Assembly (NCBI GenBank): GCA_003435055.1 | Contig: QUMM01000061.1 | Coordinates: 1-7,629, forward strand | DNA length: 7,629 bases | Source of the DNA: Lachnospiraceae bacterium OF09-6 | GTDB taxonomy: Bacteria > Bacillota > Clostridia > Lachnospirales > Lachnospiraceae | Reading direction: 5' to 3' | Shown: piece after piece, positions 1 to 6,066 of the stretch | Layout of the letters: each line of letters begins with the position of its first letter | How positions within the stretch are numbered: position 1 is the stretch's first letter | Program-made: the position numbers and the translations under genes | The notes under the pieces: model-generated | Seen by the model: only the letters and a program-made list of their open reading frames with translations | Database searches by the model: none | What the model was told of the DNA's origin: nothing

Positions 1-94
1 GGGCGAACAACTCTCCAATATCAGGATAGGTCATGACAGCTTGAAAGAGAAAATCATCCATCAGATTCAGGTCTTTGAGTTTCTTTTGGTTCAT
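1..94 (-). CDS. Rpn-family recombination-promoting nuclease / putative transposase, N-terminal fragment (runs off left edge)
   Basis: Reading the minus strand from the ATG at 94-92 gives 31 codons with no stop: MNQKKLKDLNL, then MDDFLFQAVMTYPDIGELFA. The pattern LNLxDDFLFxxxMxYPxIGE is the typical N-terminus of Lachnospiraceae proteins annotated as Rpn family nuclease/putative transposase (PD-(D/E)XK superfamily, PDDEXK_2-like). Members are usually near 300 residues, so about 10% is visible and the catalytic core lies outside. The start is supported by a GAAAGGAG ribosome binding site at 107-100. Family members are DNA endonucleases that stimulate RecA-independent recombination; that role is family knowledge and no active-site residue is visible here. 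The gene is divergent from the surface-protein gene. Its leader is long and structured. Identity is likely but rests on a short stretch. Confidence 0.7.
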   Translation of the reverse strand, partial: MNQKKLKDLNLMDDFLFQAVMTYPDIGELFA

Positions 95-99
95 GTATA

Positions 100-129
100 C
101 TCCTTTCTTCATAATAATGACGAAAGGAG
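100..129 (-). promoter_or_regulatory. Hairpin sequestering the ribosome binding site of the Rpn-family gene
   Basis: In the minus-strand transcript CTCCTTTC (129-122) pairs perfectly with GAAAGGAG (107-100), which is the Shine-Dalgarno sequence. The stem continues after one G/A mismatch with TCAT (120-117) and ATGA (112-109), closing on a TATT loop (116-113). This gives 12 base pairs with one mismatch ending 5 nt before the start codon. TCTGGAAA (215-208) and TTTCCAGA (138-131) could also pair across the leader. Hiding the SD is known for transposase genes such as that of IS200, where it limits expression from read-through transcripts; applying that here is inference. Confidence 0.6.
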
Positions 130-226
130 CTCTGGAAAGATTGCTATCGGCGCTGCTTCCGTCATATTTGGCATATAAGGAATCAGTTAACCGAATGGTT
201 CAGAAGTTTTCCAGATATGTAATACT

Positions 227-255
227 AATATAACAAATAAATGAATCTATGTCAA
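227..255 (-). promoter_or_regulatory. Sigma-A type promoter of the Rpn-family gene
   Basis: On the minus strand TTGACA (255-250) is separated by exactly 17 nt from TATATT (232-227), close to the housekeeping consensus. Transcription would start near 220, giving a leader of about 125 nt before the ATG at 94. The surrounding DNA is very AT-rich, which fits an UP-element-like setting. Confidence 0.7.
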
Positions 256-266
256 TAAAATACATA

Positions 267-298
267 ATAAACAACTTATTGTATAAACAACTTGTTAC
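267..298. repeat. Tandem 16-bp direct repeat upstream of the Rpn-gene promoter
   Basis: Two adjacent 16-bp units, ATAAACAACTTATTGT (267-282) and ATAAACAACTTGTTAC (283-298), share the first 11 bases exactly and 13 of 16 overall. They lie 11 bp upstream of the -35 box of the minus-strand promoter, with repeats on one face at about 1.5 helical turns. This is compatible with regulator binding sites or simple duplication. No regulator family is recognised. Confidence 0.45.
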
Positions 299-322
299 AC
301 GAATAATTTGACGAAAACTTTT

Positions 323-347
323 AACGGCAGTCGATAGGACTGCCGTT
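323..347. terminator. Intergenic hairpin, terminator-like
   Basis: AACGGCAGTC (323-332), loop GATAG, GACTGCCGTT (338-347): a perfect 10-bp GC-containing stem. On the plus strand it is followed by TTATCTCTTTATC, a broken U-rich tract. No gene ends here, because the flanking genes diverge. It may be a remnant terminator, a transcriptional insulator, or an attenuator for the plus-strand transcript. The hairpin itself is certain; the function is not. Confidence 0.45.
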
Positions 348-407
348 TATCTCTTTATCAGGCTAATTTTTACAATAAAACAGACAGATTCAACAATTCA
401 TACCTAA

Positions 408-437
408 TTGGCTTTAAAAGTGCTAAAGTAGTAAGAT
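408..437 (+). promoter_or_regulatory. Possible promoter of the LRR/CAP surface-protein gene
   Basis: TTGGCT (408-413), an 18-nt spacer and TAAGAT (432-437) form a plausible but imperfect sigma-A promoter. The resulting leader would be about 135 nt and purine-rich, with no gene or known riboswitch that I recognise between 440 and 556. A weaker alternative with TTTACA at 501-506 has a poor -10. Confidence 0.3.
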
Positions 438-556
438 AGTAAAAATGATCGTGGTATGAAGGAACAAGAATAAGATGAATGAAGGATGAAAGAAAAAGGA
501 TTTACACTGGCCAATTCTGAAACGAATATAGAAAAAGTAATGGATGGAGAACAGTA

Positions 557-1270
557 ATGAGATCACGGAGATTGACTATGAAAAATAAATGGATAAAAAA
601 GATCATGACTTTATCTTTATGTATGGTGATGGCTGCAGAACCAATGATGGCGGGCGCAGCAGGCAGTATAGAGATAGCAGAAGTGGAAGAACAGGTTCAG
701 GGGAGCGCAATAACAGAAGAGGATGACAGGGAGGCAGACATAGAAGACGATATAGAAGAGGACACTGCAGAAAATGATCAGGAGACGGAAGCGGATCTGC
801 TTATGGAGGAGTTCACTGAAACTGAGGAAGAGGTGATTCTTTCGCCGGATGAGGAAACCGGAATAACAGAAGAAGCAGATGCTCTGGCCGTAGAAGATTC
901 TGATGTTACATACAGTGGAAGCTGCGGTGCGAATGTAACTTGGGAAGTAAGAGGAAGCGTCATGACGGTTTCGGGAAGCGGCGCAATGAATGATGGACGA
1001 GTGGGAGACGGAACACAGACTTTTGACAGAGATCAGATTACAGAGATTTATATATCTGATGGAGTAACCTCTGTGGGCAATAGCGCATTCAGCTGGTATA
1101 AGAATCTGAGAAAAGCAGTGGTGGGAAATTCTGTAAAGACGATCGGAGACAGTGCTTTTAGACAGGATGAGAATCTGACAGAGCTGACGCTTGGAAATTC
1201 AGTAGAAGTGATCAGGGGACTGCGTTTGGCGAAACGGGTCTTCAGGAACTGGTACTGCCATCCAGTTTAA
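557..1270 (+). CDS. 5' fragment of the frameshifted surface-protein gene: signal peptide, acidic linker, first LRRs
   Basis: This open frame encodes the export signal, the acidic segment (runs such as EEDDREADIEDDIEEDT) and the first BspA-type repeats, then ends in about 23 off-frame residues after the shift. Two ATGs are possible, 557 and 578, each with a GGAG seven bases upstream. I prefer 578, because MKNKWIKK directly precedes the hydrophobic core, as in a normal signal peptide. If translated as it stands, the product would be a short secreted LRR stub without the CAP domain. Confidence 0.6.
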   Translation: MRSRRLTMKNKWIKKIMTLSLCMVMAAEPMMAGAAGSIEIAEVEEQVQGSAITEEDDREADIEDDIEEDTAENDQETEADLLMEEFTETEEEVILSPDEETGITEEADALAVEDSDVTYSGSCGANVTWEVRGSVMTVSGSGAMNDGRVGDGTQTFDRDQITEIYISDGVTSVGNSAFSWYKNLRKAVVGNSVKTIGDSAFRQDENLTELTLGNSVEVIRGLRLAKRVFRNWYCHPV

Positions 1271-3147
1271 AATCCCTTTGGAGCATGGCGCTGTATGGAA
1301 TGGATCAGTTGGAGAATATCACTATTTCTGCTAATGAAACGTATCAGACAAAAGATGGCGCATTATACACGAATGGTGGAAAAACATTATATTTCTATCC
1401 TTCAAAGAAGACTGGAGAATATACGATACCAGAAGGAGTAACAGAGATAGCAAATGACGCATTTAATGGTACGAATCTTACGAAACTGGTGATTGCAGAT
1501 TCGGTGACGAGAATGGGTGAATATGCATTTTCCAATAGTAAAACACTTCAGACAATTGTATTTGGAAAGGGCATAAAAGTGATTTCAAGATGCTGTTGCA
1601 GTGGAAATACGGCTCTGACAACGGTGATGATTCCAGAAGGGGTAACGACAGTGGAAAACGAAGCATTTGTGCTTTGTCCGGCATTAAAGGAAGTAACGCT
1701 TCCGTGCAGTGTGACATCAGAAGATAACGCATTTCCGGCAAACACCAATGTAACAAGACTGAATCCGAAGATGGAGTCCGTGGAGAATGGGGGATATGTG
1801 GATGCATTTAAGGTAAATGCAACTGTTACAGAACTCTACCAGAATGCTTTCGATATGCTGGATCTGGTGAATGCAGAGAGACGAAAATACGGTGTGCAGG
1901 ATCTGGTGATGGATACGGGCCTTTTGGAGACAGCCATGCAGAGAGCAACAGAATGCGTGATCTACAACAGCCATACCAGACCGAATGGTTTTGCATGCGA
2001 CAGTGCAAATGGCAGAATCATGGGGGAAAATATCACACGGTATGGGGGAACACCACAGGAAGCTATGGAATGGTGGATGAATTCTCTGAGACACCGTGCG
2101 AATATTCTGATGGCGCGGTATACCAGCATAGGAGTAGGATGTGTCTATGCGAATGGAAGCTATTACTGGCTGCAGTGTTTTGGAACAGATACGGCAACAC
2201 AGGCAAACAGAAGTGCTTACAGCGACAGGGTTCATACACGTAAAGTTCAGGTAAAAAGAGATAAAGAATATTATACAGCCGAGATTGGATATTTCTTTCA
2301 GAAATTAACAGCAGGTGAGACAAAAGATATCTATGTATTCTGGAAAAGTGGCAAGCTGCAAAATACAGGTGCAGTATTTGAGTCATCGGATCCATCGATA
2401 TGTGAAATAAAAGATAATAAAGTTATTGCGAAAAGACCGGGTACTGTGACGATTACCATGTACTTTGAAGAGTACAGGGAAGCAGCGGTTACGGATACAG
2501 TTACTGTGGTGGAAAAACAGCCAGATCAAAAGCCTGGACAGTCCAGTTCAGGATATTGGAATGAAGAGGAAGAATGGGAGAATGATGACAGCAGGACAGA
2601 TTCAAACAAGTCAGACTCTTCAAAAAAGGATTCTGGTTATGTGACAAATGGATATCGGATTACCTATTATCCAAATGGCGGACAGGACAGTGTCATTACA
2701 AAGACAGTAAAGAAAAAGGCAAAGATCGGCAGCCTGCCAAAAGCAAAAAGAAAAGGCTATCTGTTTGCCGGATGGTATACGTCATCCAAAAAAGGAAAGA
2801 AGGTATCTGCTTCTACGAAGGTAACCGGGAACATGAAACTGTATGCCCATTGGACAAAAGTGAAAGCAGCGAAAGTATCTCTGAAAAAGCCTGCCAGTAA
2901 AAAGGGCAGGAAAGTGACGGTATCATGGAAAAAAGTGTCCGGCGCAAAAGGGTATCAGATTCTGTATGCTGATAATGCAAAGATGAAAGGTGCAAACTCA
3001 GTAATTGTAAAGAAAACATCCACAACATTGAAAAATTTGCAAAAAGGCAAGAAATGTTATATAAAAGTCAGAGCATATAAGACAGACTCAGCAGGAAAAA
3101 AAGTATTTGGCGTTTACAGTAGTACGAAAAAAATTTTGATAAAGTAA
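578..3147 (+). pseudogene. Secreted BspA-type LRR + CAP/SCP + Big_2-like + InlB-repeat + Fn3 surface protein, broken by a -1 frameshift
   Basis: Joining two frames restores one protein of about 856 residues. Order: signal peptide (1-28, MKNKWIKK then a hydrophobic core ending AGAAG); very acidic linker (about 34-110); BspA-like leucine-rich repeats of about 23 residues (about 112-400, SVKTIGDSAF type); CAP/SCP-PR1 domain (about 423-538, with SHTRPNG, GENI and an HRANIL motif); Big_2-like Ig domain (about 566-648); Ser/Lys/Asp linker; InlB-type repeat (about 692-761, YYPNGG, FAGWYTS, LYAHW); C-terminal Fn3 domain (about 764-854). There is no LPXTG sorting signal or membrane anchor. The frame changes near 1214-1221 (AGGGGAC). 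Adding one base there gives VIRGTAFGETGLQELVLP, an intact LRR, so this is a single-base deletion in the organism or in the read data. CAP domains in secreted bacterial proteins are mostly of unknown activity; a role in surface adhesion or host interaction is inferred from the LRR, InlB and Fn3 modules. Confidence 0.8.
1285..3147 (+). CDS. 3' fragment of the frameshifted surface-protein gene: LRRs, CAP, Big_2-like, InlB repeat, Fn3
   Basis: The frame is open from before 1222, where it continues the interrupted LRR (AFGETGLQELVLP), so the ATG at 1285 is internal rather than a true start. The only SD-like bases, GGAG, sit one base from that ATG, too close to work. Without the upstream fragment the product has no signal peptide. 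Fragment residues 1-165 are LRRs; 187-302 are the CAP domain; 330-412 Big_2-like; 456-525 InlB-type; 528-618 Fn3. An odd Cys triplet (SRCCCSGNTAL) replaces the usual aromatic position of one LRR. The stop is 17 bases before the diguanylate cyclase start, suggesting cotranscription. Confidence 0.65.
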   Translation: MALYGMDQLENITISANETYQTKDGALYTNGGKTLYFYPSKKTGEYTIPEGVTEIANDAFNGTNLTKLVIADSVTRMGEYAFSNSKTLQTIVFGKGIKVISRCCCSGNTALTTVMIPEGVTTVENEAFVLCPALKEVTLPCSVTSEDNAFPANTNVTRLNPKMESVENGGYVDAFKVNATVTELYQNAFDMLDLVNAERRKYGVQDLVMDTGLLETAMQRATECVIYNSHTRPNGFACDSANGRIMGENITRYGGTPQEAMEWWMNSLRHRANILMARYTSIGVGCVYANGSYYWLQCFGTDTATQANRSAYSDRVHTRKVQVKRDKEYYTAEIGYFFQKLTAGETKDIYVFWKSGKLQNTGAVFESSDPSICEIKDNKVIAKRPGTVTITMYFEEYREAAVTDTVTVVEKQPDQKPGQSSSGYWNEEEEWENDDSRTDSNKSDSSKKDSGYVTNGYRITYYPNGGQDSVITKTVKKKAKIGSLPKAKRKGYLFAGWYTSSKKGKKVSASTKVTGNMKLYAHWTKVKAAKVSLKKPASKKGRKVTVSWKKVSGAKGYQILYADNAKMKGANSVIVKKTSTTLKNLQKGKKCYIKVRAYKTDSAGKKVFGVYSSTKKILIK

Positions 3148-3164
3148 CAGGAAAGAAAACAAAA

Positions 3165-4520
3165 ATGACGAACTGGAAGAAAAAAAGATTTGAAAGATAT
3201 GTATTTGAATTTCTGATCGCTATTGAGCTGATCATGTCATTTACATTTTTAGGATATATTCATGTGCCACCGATCTCGATTACAATAGCCTATATACCGA
3301 TTGTGATCATTGGATGTATATTTGGACCGTGGCAAGCAGGCATAGCAGGACTGATTTTTGGACTGGGAAGCCTGTATAAGGCTTCTGCATGCTATGTCCA
3401 GCCGGCAGATATGGTATTTTCACCGTTTCAAAGCAGCAATCCGATGGGAAGTATTCTGCTGAGTGTGGGAACCAGAATTCTGTTTGGACTGATTGTCGGC
3501 GGACTGTTCTGGCTGGTGAAAAAGCGTGCCCACAGAAGAATCTGGAATGGTGTGATTGCATTTCTTGCACCGAAGCTGCAGGCTTTGCTGGTATTTGGCG
3601 CAATGGGATTTTTCTTTCCAGATCTTGGTTATACTGTAGCGTCGGCATTACAGATCGTGAAAAGTGATGTCATGATCGCAGTGATTTGCTGTGTCTGTAT
3701 GGAAGTCTGTGATGTGATCTATCGCTGTGAACGAGTCGGCAAGCTTCAGGAGGCTATGAATCAGTCGAAGGAGAATCTGTACTGGTCCTCTAAGATCTGG
3801 GGCGGCATCACAGGCATTGTTATTTTCGTTATTTCCATTGCTGCGGTTTCCACCATTTATTCCTCAGACCGTGTCAGATACCTGCTGAAAGAACATGGAA
3901 TCAATGTAACTGATGTAATATATGCAGATCTGGTTCATCTACAGATTCAGTTTCTGATTGTCATGCTGGCATTGAATTTTATATTGATTTTGATTATCCT
4001 GATGGTATATCGTTATATGAAATACAGAGAGTATCTGGGAGAGATGGATCCACTGACCGATGTCATGGGAAGACGTATGTTCCTGCATCACTGTGAGATG
4101 ATCCAGACAGGCAGCAGGAAAGACGGACCGGAAAAGGGATGGTTCCTCTTTCTGGATGTGGACTGGTTCAAAAAGATCAATGATACACTGGGACACATGG
4201 TCGGAGATAAGACACTGCAGATGGTAGCACAGAATCTGGAGCATACATTTGGAAAGTATGGGGCAGTCGGAAGAGTTGGCGGAGATGAATTCGCAGTAAT
4301 GATTGAAAAAAAGATGACCCGTGCTCAGCTGGAAGAACGCCTGATGCAGTTTGAGAAAGCTGTTTCGGCGATCTTGACGGAAGAAAAAGTAAGCTGTAGT
4401 ATTGGAGTATATCATTTTACATTTCCGCAGGAGATCAAGCATTTGCTCAGAGAGACGGACAATGCGTTGTATGCAGCAAAAGAGCGGGGCAGAGCTTGCT
4501 TTGTAGTACATGAAGAGTAA
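3165..4520 (+). CDS. Membrane diguanylate cyclase with ECF-transporter S-component-like sensor domain (GGDEF)
   Basis: 451 residues. Residues 1-190 hold about six hydrophobic helices with the signature of ECF transporter substrate-binding S components: IELIMSFTFLGYI, ITIAYIPIVIIGCIFGPWQAG, GLIFGLGSL, and TRILFGLIVGGLF. Two further helices (about 212-232 and 262-285) flank a short predicted outside loop. The GGDEF domain spans about 294-451: DPLTDVMGRR, metal ligand D331 (LDVDWFKKIND), guanine-contact N339, GHMVGD with D348, and intact RVGGDEF (370-376). It should condense two GTP into c-di-GMP at the inner membrane face. The inhibitory I-site RxxD is absent: the matching residues are G363 and G366. 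Start: AGGAAAG at 3149-3155, nine bases before the ATG. It probably forms an operon with the surface-protein gene. Cyclase activity is well supported. Ligand binding by the N-terminal domain is inferred from fold resemblance, and no A/T-module genes are present. Confidence 0.85.
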   Translation: MTNWKKKRFERYVFEFLIAIELIMSFTFLGYIHVPPISITIAYIPIVIIGCIFGPWQAGIAGLIFGLGSLYKASACYVQPADMVFSPFQSSNPMGSILLSVGTRILFGLIVGGLFWLVKKRAHRRIWNGVIAFLAPKLQALLVFGAMGFFFPDLGYTVASALQIVKSDVMIAVICCVCMEVCDVIYRCERVGKLQEAMNQSKENLYWSSKIWGGITGIVIFVISIAAVSTIYSSDRVRYLLKEHGINVTDVIYADLVHLQIQFLIVMLALNFILILIILMVYRYMKYREYLGEMDPLTDVMGRRMFLHHCEMIQTGSRKDGPEKGWFLFLDVDWFKKINDTLGHMVGDKTLQMVAQNLEHTFGKYGAVGRVGGDEFAVMIEKKMTRAQLEERLMQFEKAVSAILTEEKVSCSIGVYHFTFPQEIKHLLRETDNALYAAKERGRACFVVHEE

Positions 4521-4538
4521 AAGAACAAAACATAAAAT

Positions 4539-4567
4539 TTGACATTAACGAAAAAAATAGTTACACT
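4539..4567 (+). promoter_or_regulatory. Promoter for the small ORF and transglutaminase-like gene
   Basis: TTGACA (4539-4544), a 17-nt spacer and TACACT (4562-4567) match the sigma-A layout with a perfect -35. It lies 18 bases after the diguanylate cyclase stop, so the next genes can be transcribed independently. The left arm of an inverted repeat fills the spacer and overlaps the -10. Confidence 0.55.
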
Positions 4568-4602
4568 TCTAAAAGTCAGAATTGTAACTATTTTTGCGTT
4601 AA
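4545..4602. repeat. Long imperfect inverted repeat: operator or weak terminator
   Basis: Left arm 4545-4565 (TTAACG, seven A, TAGTTACA) and right arm 4583-4602 (TGTAACTA, five T, GCGTTAA) pair over about 19 bp with one mismatch and one bulge around a 17-nt loop. The 3' arm carries a T run, so it could end the diguanylate cyclase transcript, although GC content is low. The TAGTTACA/TGTAACTA halves overlap the promoter -10, so binding of a dimeric repressor is equally possible. Confidence 0.5.
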
Positions 4603-4616
4603 GAGGTGAAATACAT

Positions 4617-4706
4617 ATGGATCAGTCTTTTCATTATCTGTCAATGGCTGTGCATGCAACAGTACAGAAAAAACGAATGAAGAAACGTTTATCTGAGAGA
4701 AAATAA
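4617..4706 (+). CDS. Candidate 29-residue basic peptide
   Basis: The ORF starts MDQSFHYLSMAVHATVQ and ends with the basic tail KKRMKKRLSERK. A good SD (AGAGGTG) lies eight bases before the ATG, and the ORF follows directly after the promoter at 4539-4567. It ends 69 bases before the transglutaminase-like gene on the same strand. There are no transmembrane segment, cysteines or known motif, and I do not recognise a family. It could be a small functional peptide, a leader peptide, or chance. The combination of promoter, SD and position is the only support. Confidence 0.4.
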   Translation: MDQSFHYLSMAVHATVQKKRMKKRLSERK

Positions 4707-4729
4707 AACGGATCCTGGTACAGAGTTTT

Positions 4730-4746
4730 CCAGAGCAAAGTTCTGG
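4730..4746 (+). terminator. Weak hairpin between the small ORF and the transglutaminase-like gene
   Basis: CCAGAG (4730-4735), loop CAAAG, TTCTGG (4741-4746) followed by TTTTAT. The stem is five pairs plus a G-U, so termination would be partial at most. It might tune read-through into the downstream gene. Confidence 0.25.
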
Positions 4747-4775
4747 TTTTATAGAAAACGGAAGATGAGGGAAAT

Positions 4776-5795
4776 ATGGAAGAATTTTATTATCAAAAAA
4801 TGGGAAAATTGCAACAGACAGCTTATCACAATATGTTAAAAGGTGTCCGGGAACTGGCAGATGAGATTCAGCTGCCACAGCTGGATGGCGAAAGCCTGTA
4901 CTGGGTATTTTTCCAGATGCGACTGGATCATCCGGAGGTGTTCTGGCTGATTGGATATAAATACAAGTACTACAAGGATTCACCGAATCTGATCTTTGTG
5001 CCAGAGTATCTGTTTGACAAAGATAAGATACGGGAACATCAGAAAGCGATGCAGGCTCGTATAGAGAAGCTGGTGCGCCCTGCGAAGACGCTTTCTGACT
5101 TTGAAAAAGAAAAATATGTGCATGACTTTATCTGTGACAATGTGCGGTATGATAAGCTGAAAAAAGCTTATTCCCATGAGATTATTGGCCCGTTGGGACA
5201 GGGCGTGGGCGTCTGTGAAGGCATTGCCAAGGCGGTGAAGGTGTTGCTGGATGCGCTGGGTGTGTGGTGTATCATTGCGATCTGTGGTAATAATCCGGAA
5301 AAAGGAATCAAGTACCGTCATACCTGGAATATTGTGAAGCTGGATGGTGTGTACTATCATCTGGATGCCACTTTCGACAATACACTGGGAAGGGATGGAA
5401 GCGAGATTCGATATGATTACTTCAACCTGGACGATCAGCAGATCTTCCGGGATCATGAACCGCTGATTGCACCGGCTCCGGCCTGCACCGATCATGATCA
5501 CTTCTATTATAAAGAAAAGAAACTGTCCTTTACGAAGCAGGAAGAGGTCTACAAACGGGCACTTCAGGCAGCCAAAAAAGGAAGAGTGCTGACTTTCCAC
5601 TGGAGGGGTGGCTACTTCACCAGGGAAATCTTCCAGGAACTGCTGGAGCAGATTCGAAAAGCCGGGGCAGAGAAAAATAAGACTGCGATACTGCAGGTCA
5701 ACTGGGCGCAGGCTGTGATCCGGCTGCACTACGAAGAAGCTCAGGTGGAAGAAGAAATCTGGATGGAAGAAGCCAACGAAGGAGAGAAAGAATAG
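4776..5795 (+). CDS. Cytosolic transglutaminase-like (papain-fold) domain protein
   Basis: 339 residues. The transglutaminase-like core (PF01841 type) covers about 105-205 with a complete catalytic triad: Cys147 in GVGVCEGIAKAVKVLLDALG, His182 in RHTWNIVKL, and Asp197 in YYHLDATFDN. The N-terminal 100 residues are charged and helical, including an aromatic run YKYKYYKD. The C-terminal part (about 245-339) is Lys/Glu-rich and of unknown fold. There is no signal peptide or membrane helix, so it should act in the cytoplasm, unlike many secreted relatives. Bacterial members are mostly cysteine proteases or amide-bond hydrolases rather than true crosslinkers; the substrate here is unknown. The start is supported by GATGAGGGA about five bases before the ATG. 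The gene ends in a strong terminator. Family assignment is firm; role is unknown. Confidence 0.85.
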   Translation: MEEFYYQKMGKLQQTAYHNMLKGVRELADEIQLPQLDGESLYWVFFQMRLDHPEVFWLIGYKYKYYKDSPNLIFVPEYLFDKDKIREHQKAMQARIEKLVRPAKTLSDFEKEKYVHDFICDNVRYDKLKKAYSHEIIGPLGQGVGVCEGIAKAVKVLLDALGVWCIIAICGNNPEKGIKYRHTWNIVKLDGVYYHLDATFDNTLGRDGSEIRYDYFNLDDQQIFRDHEPLIAPAPACTDHDHFYYKEKKLSFTKQEEVYKRALQAAKKGRVLTFHWRGGYFTREIFQELLEQIRKAGAEKNKTAILQVNWAQAVIRLHYEEAQVEEEIWMEEANEGEKE

Positions 5796-5823
5796 AAGAC
5801 AATTTATTCATGGGCAAGAAACG

Positions 5824-5856
5824 AACCCCCGATAGTTGCAACTATCGGTGGTTTTT
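5824..5856 (+). terminator. Rho-independent terminator of the transglutaminase-like gene
   Basis: AACCCCCGATAGTT (5824-5837) pairs with AACTATCGGTGGTT (5840-5853), with one C/T mismatch and a tight TGCA turn, followed by a T run to 5856. It starts 28 bases after the stop codon. Confidence 0.88.
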
Positions 5857-6066
5857 ATGCCGTTTTTGCAAGGTGGTTGAGGTTTGAAATGAAGTTTAAA
5901 ACATGCTGGGCAAACATAAAATGCAAGTTGCATCGAGAAATTAGATGAATTCTAAATCCGATGTCAGAAAAGAGGAAAAGTGAGATAGTTGGCATCAAGA
6001 AAGATGGATAAGAGAAAAGGTGATGCTGAGCAACTATTAAAAGAAATGTTATATTTATGAGATAAA
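5857..6066. other. Non-coding gap between two convergent genes
   Basis: Between the two terminators I see no ORF with a ribosome binding site, no RNA gene and no repeat. The only long open frame here (minus, from 6163) overlaps the pilin stop and the terminator hairpin and has no SD, so I treat it as chance. Confidence 0.6.

Noticed and set aside
1213..1221. Programmed -1 ribosomal frameshift in the surface-protein gene
   Set aside because: There is no X_XXY_YYZ heptamer and no evident downstream stem; re-pairing after a slip at AGG/GGA would be mismatched. An indel is simpler.
1717..2235. Long minus-strand ORF (172 residues) opposite the CAP domain
   Set aside because: It lies wholly inside a well-recognised CAP-domain reading frame, has no SD and resembles no protein.
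3939..4511. Minus-strand ORF of 190 residues opposite the GGDEF domain
   Set aside because: Antisense shadow of a gene with intact catalytic motifs; no start signals.
4980..5729. Minus-strand ORF of 249 residues opposite the transglutaminase-like gene
   Set aside because: Antisense shadow; the plus-strand frame has the complete triad, an SD and a terminator.
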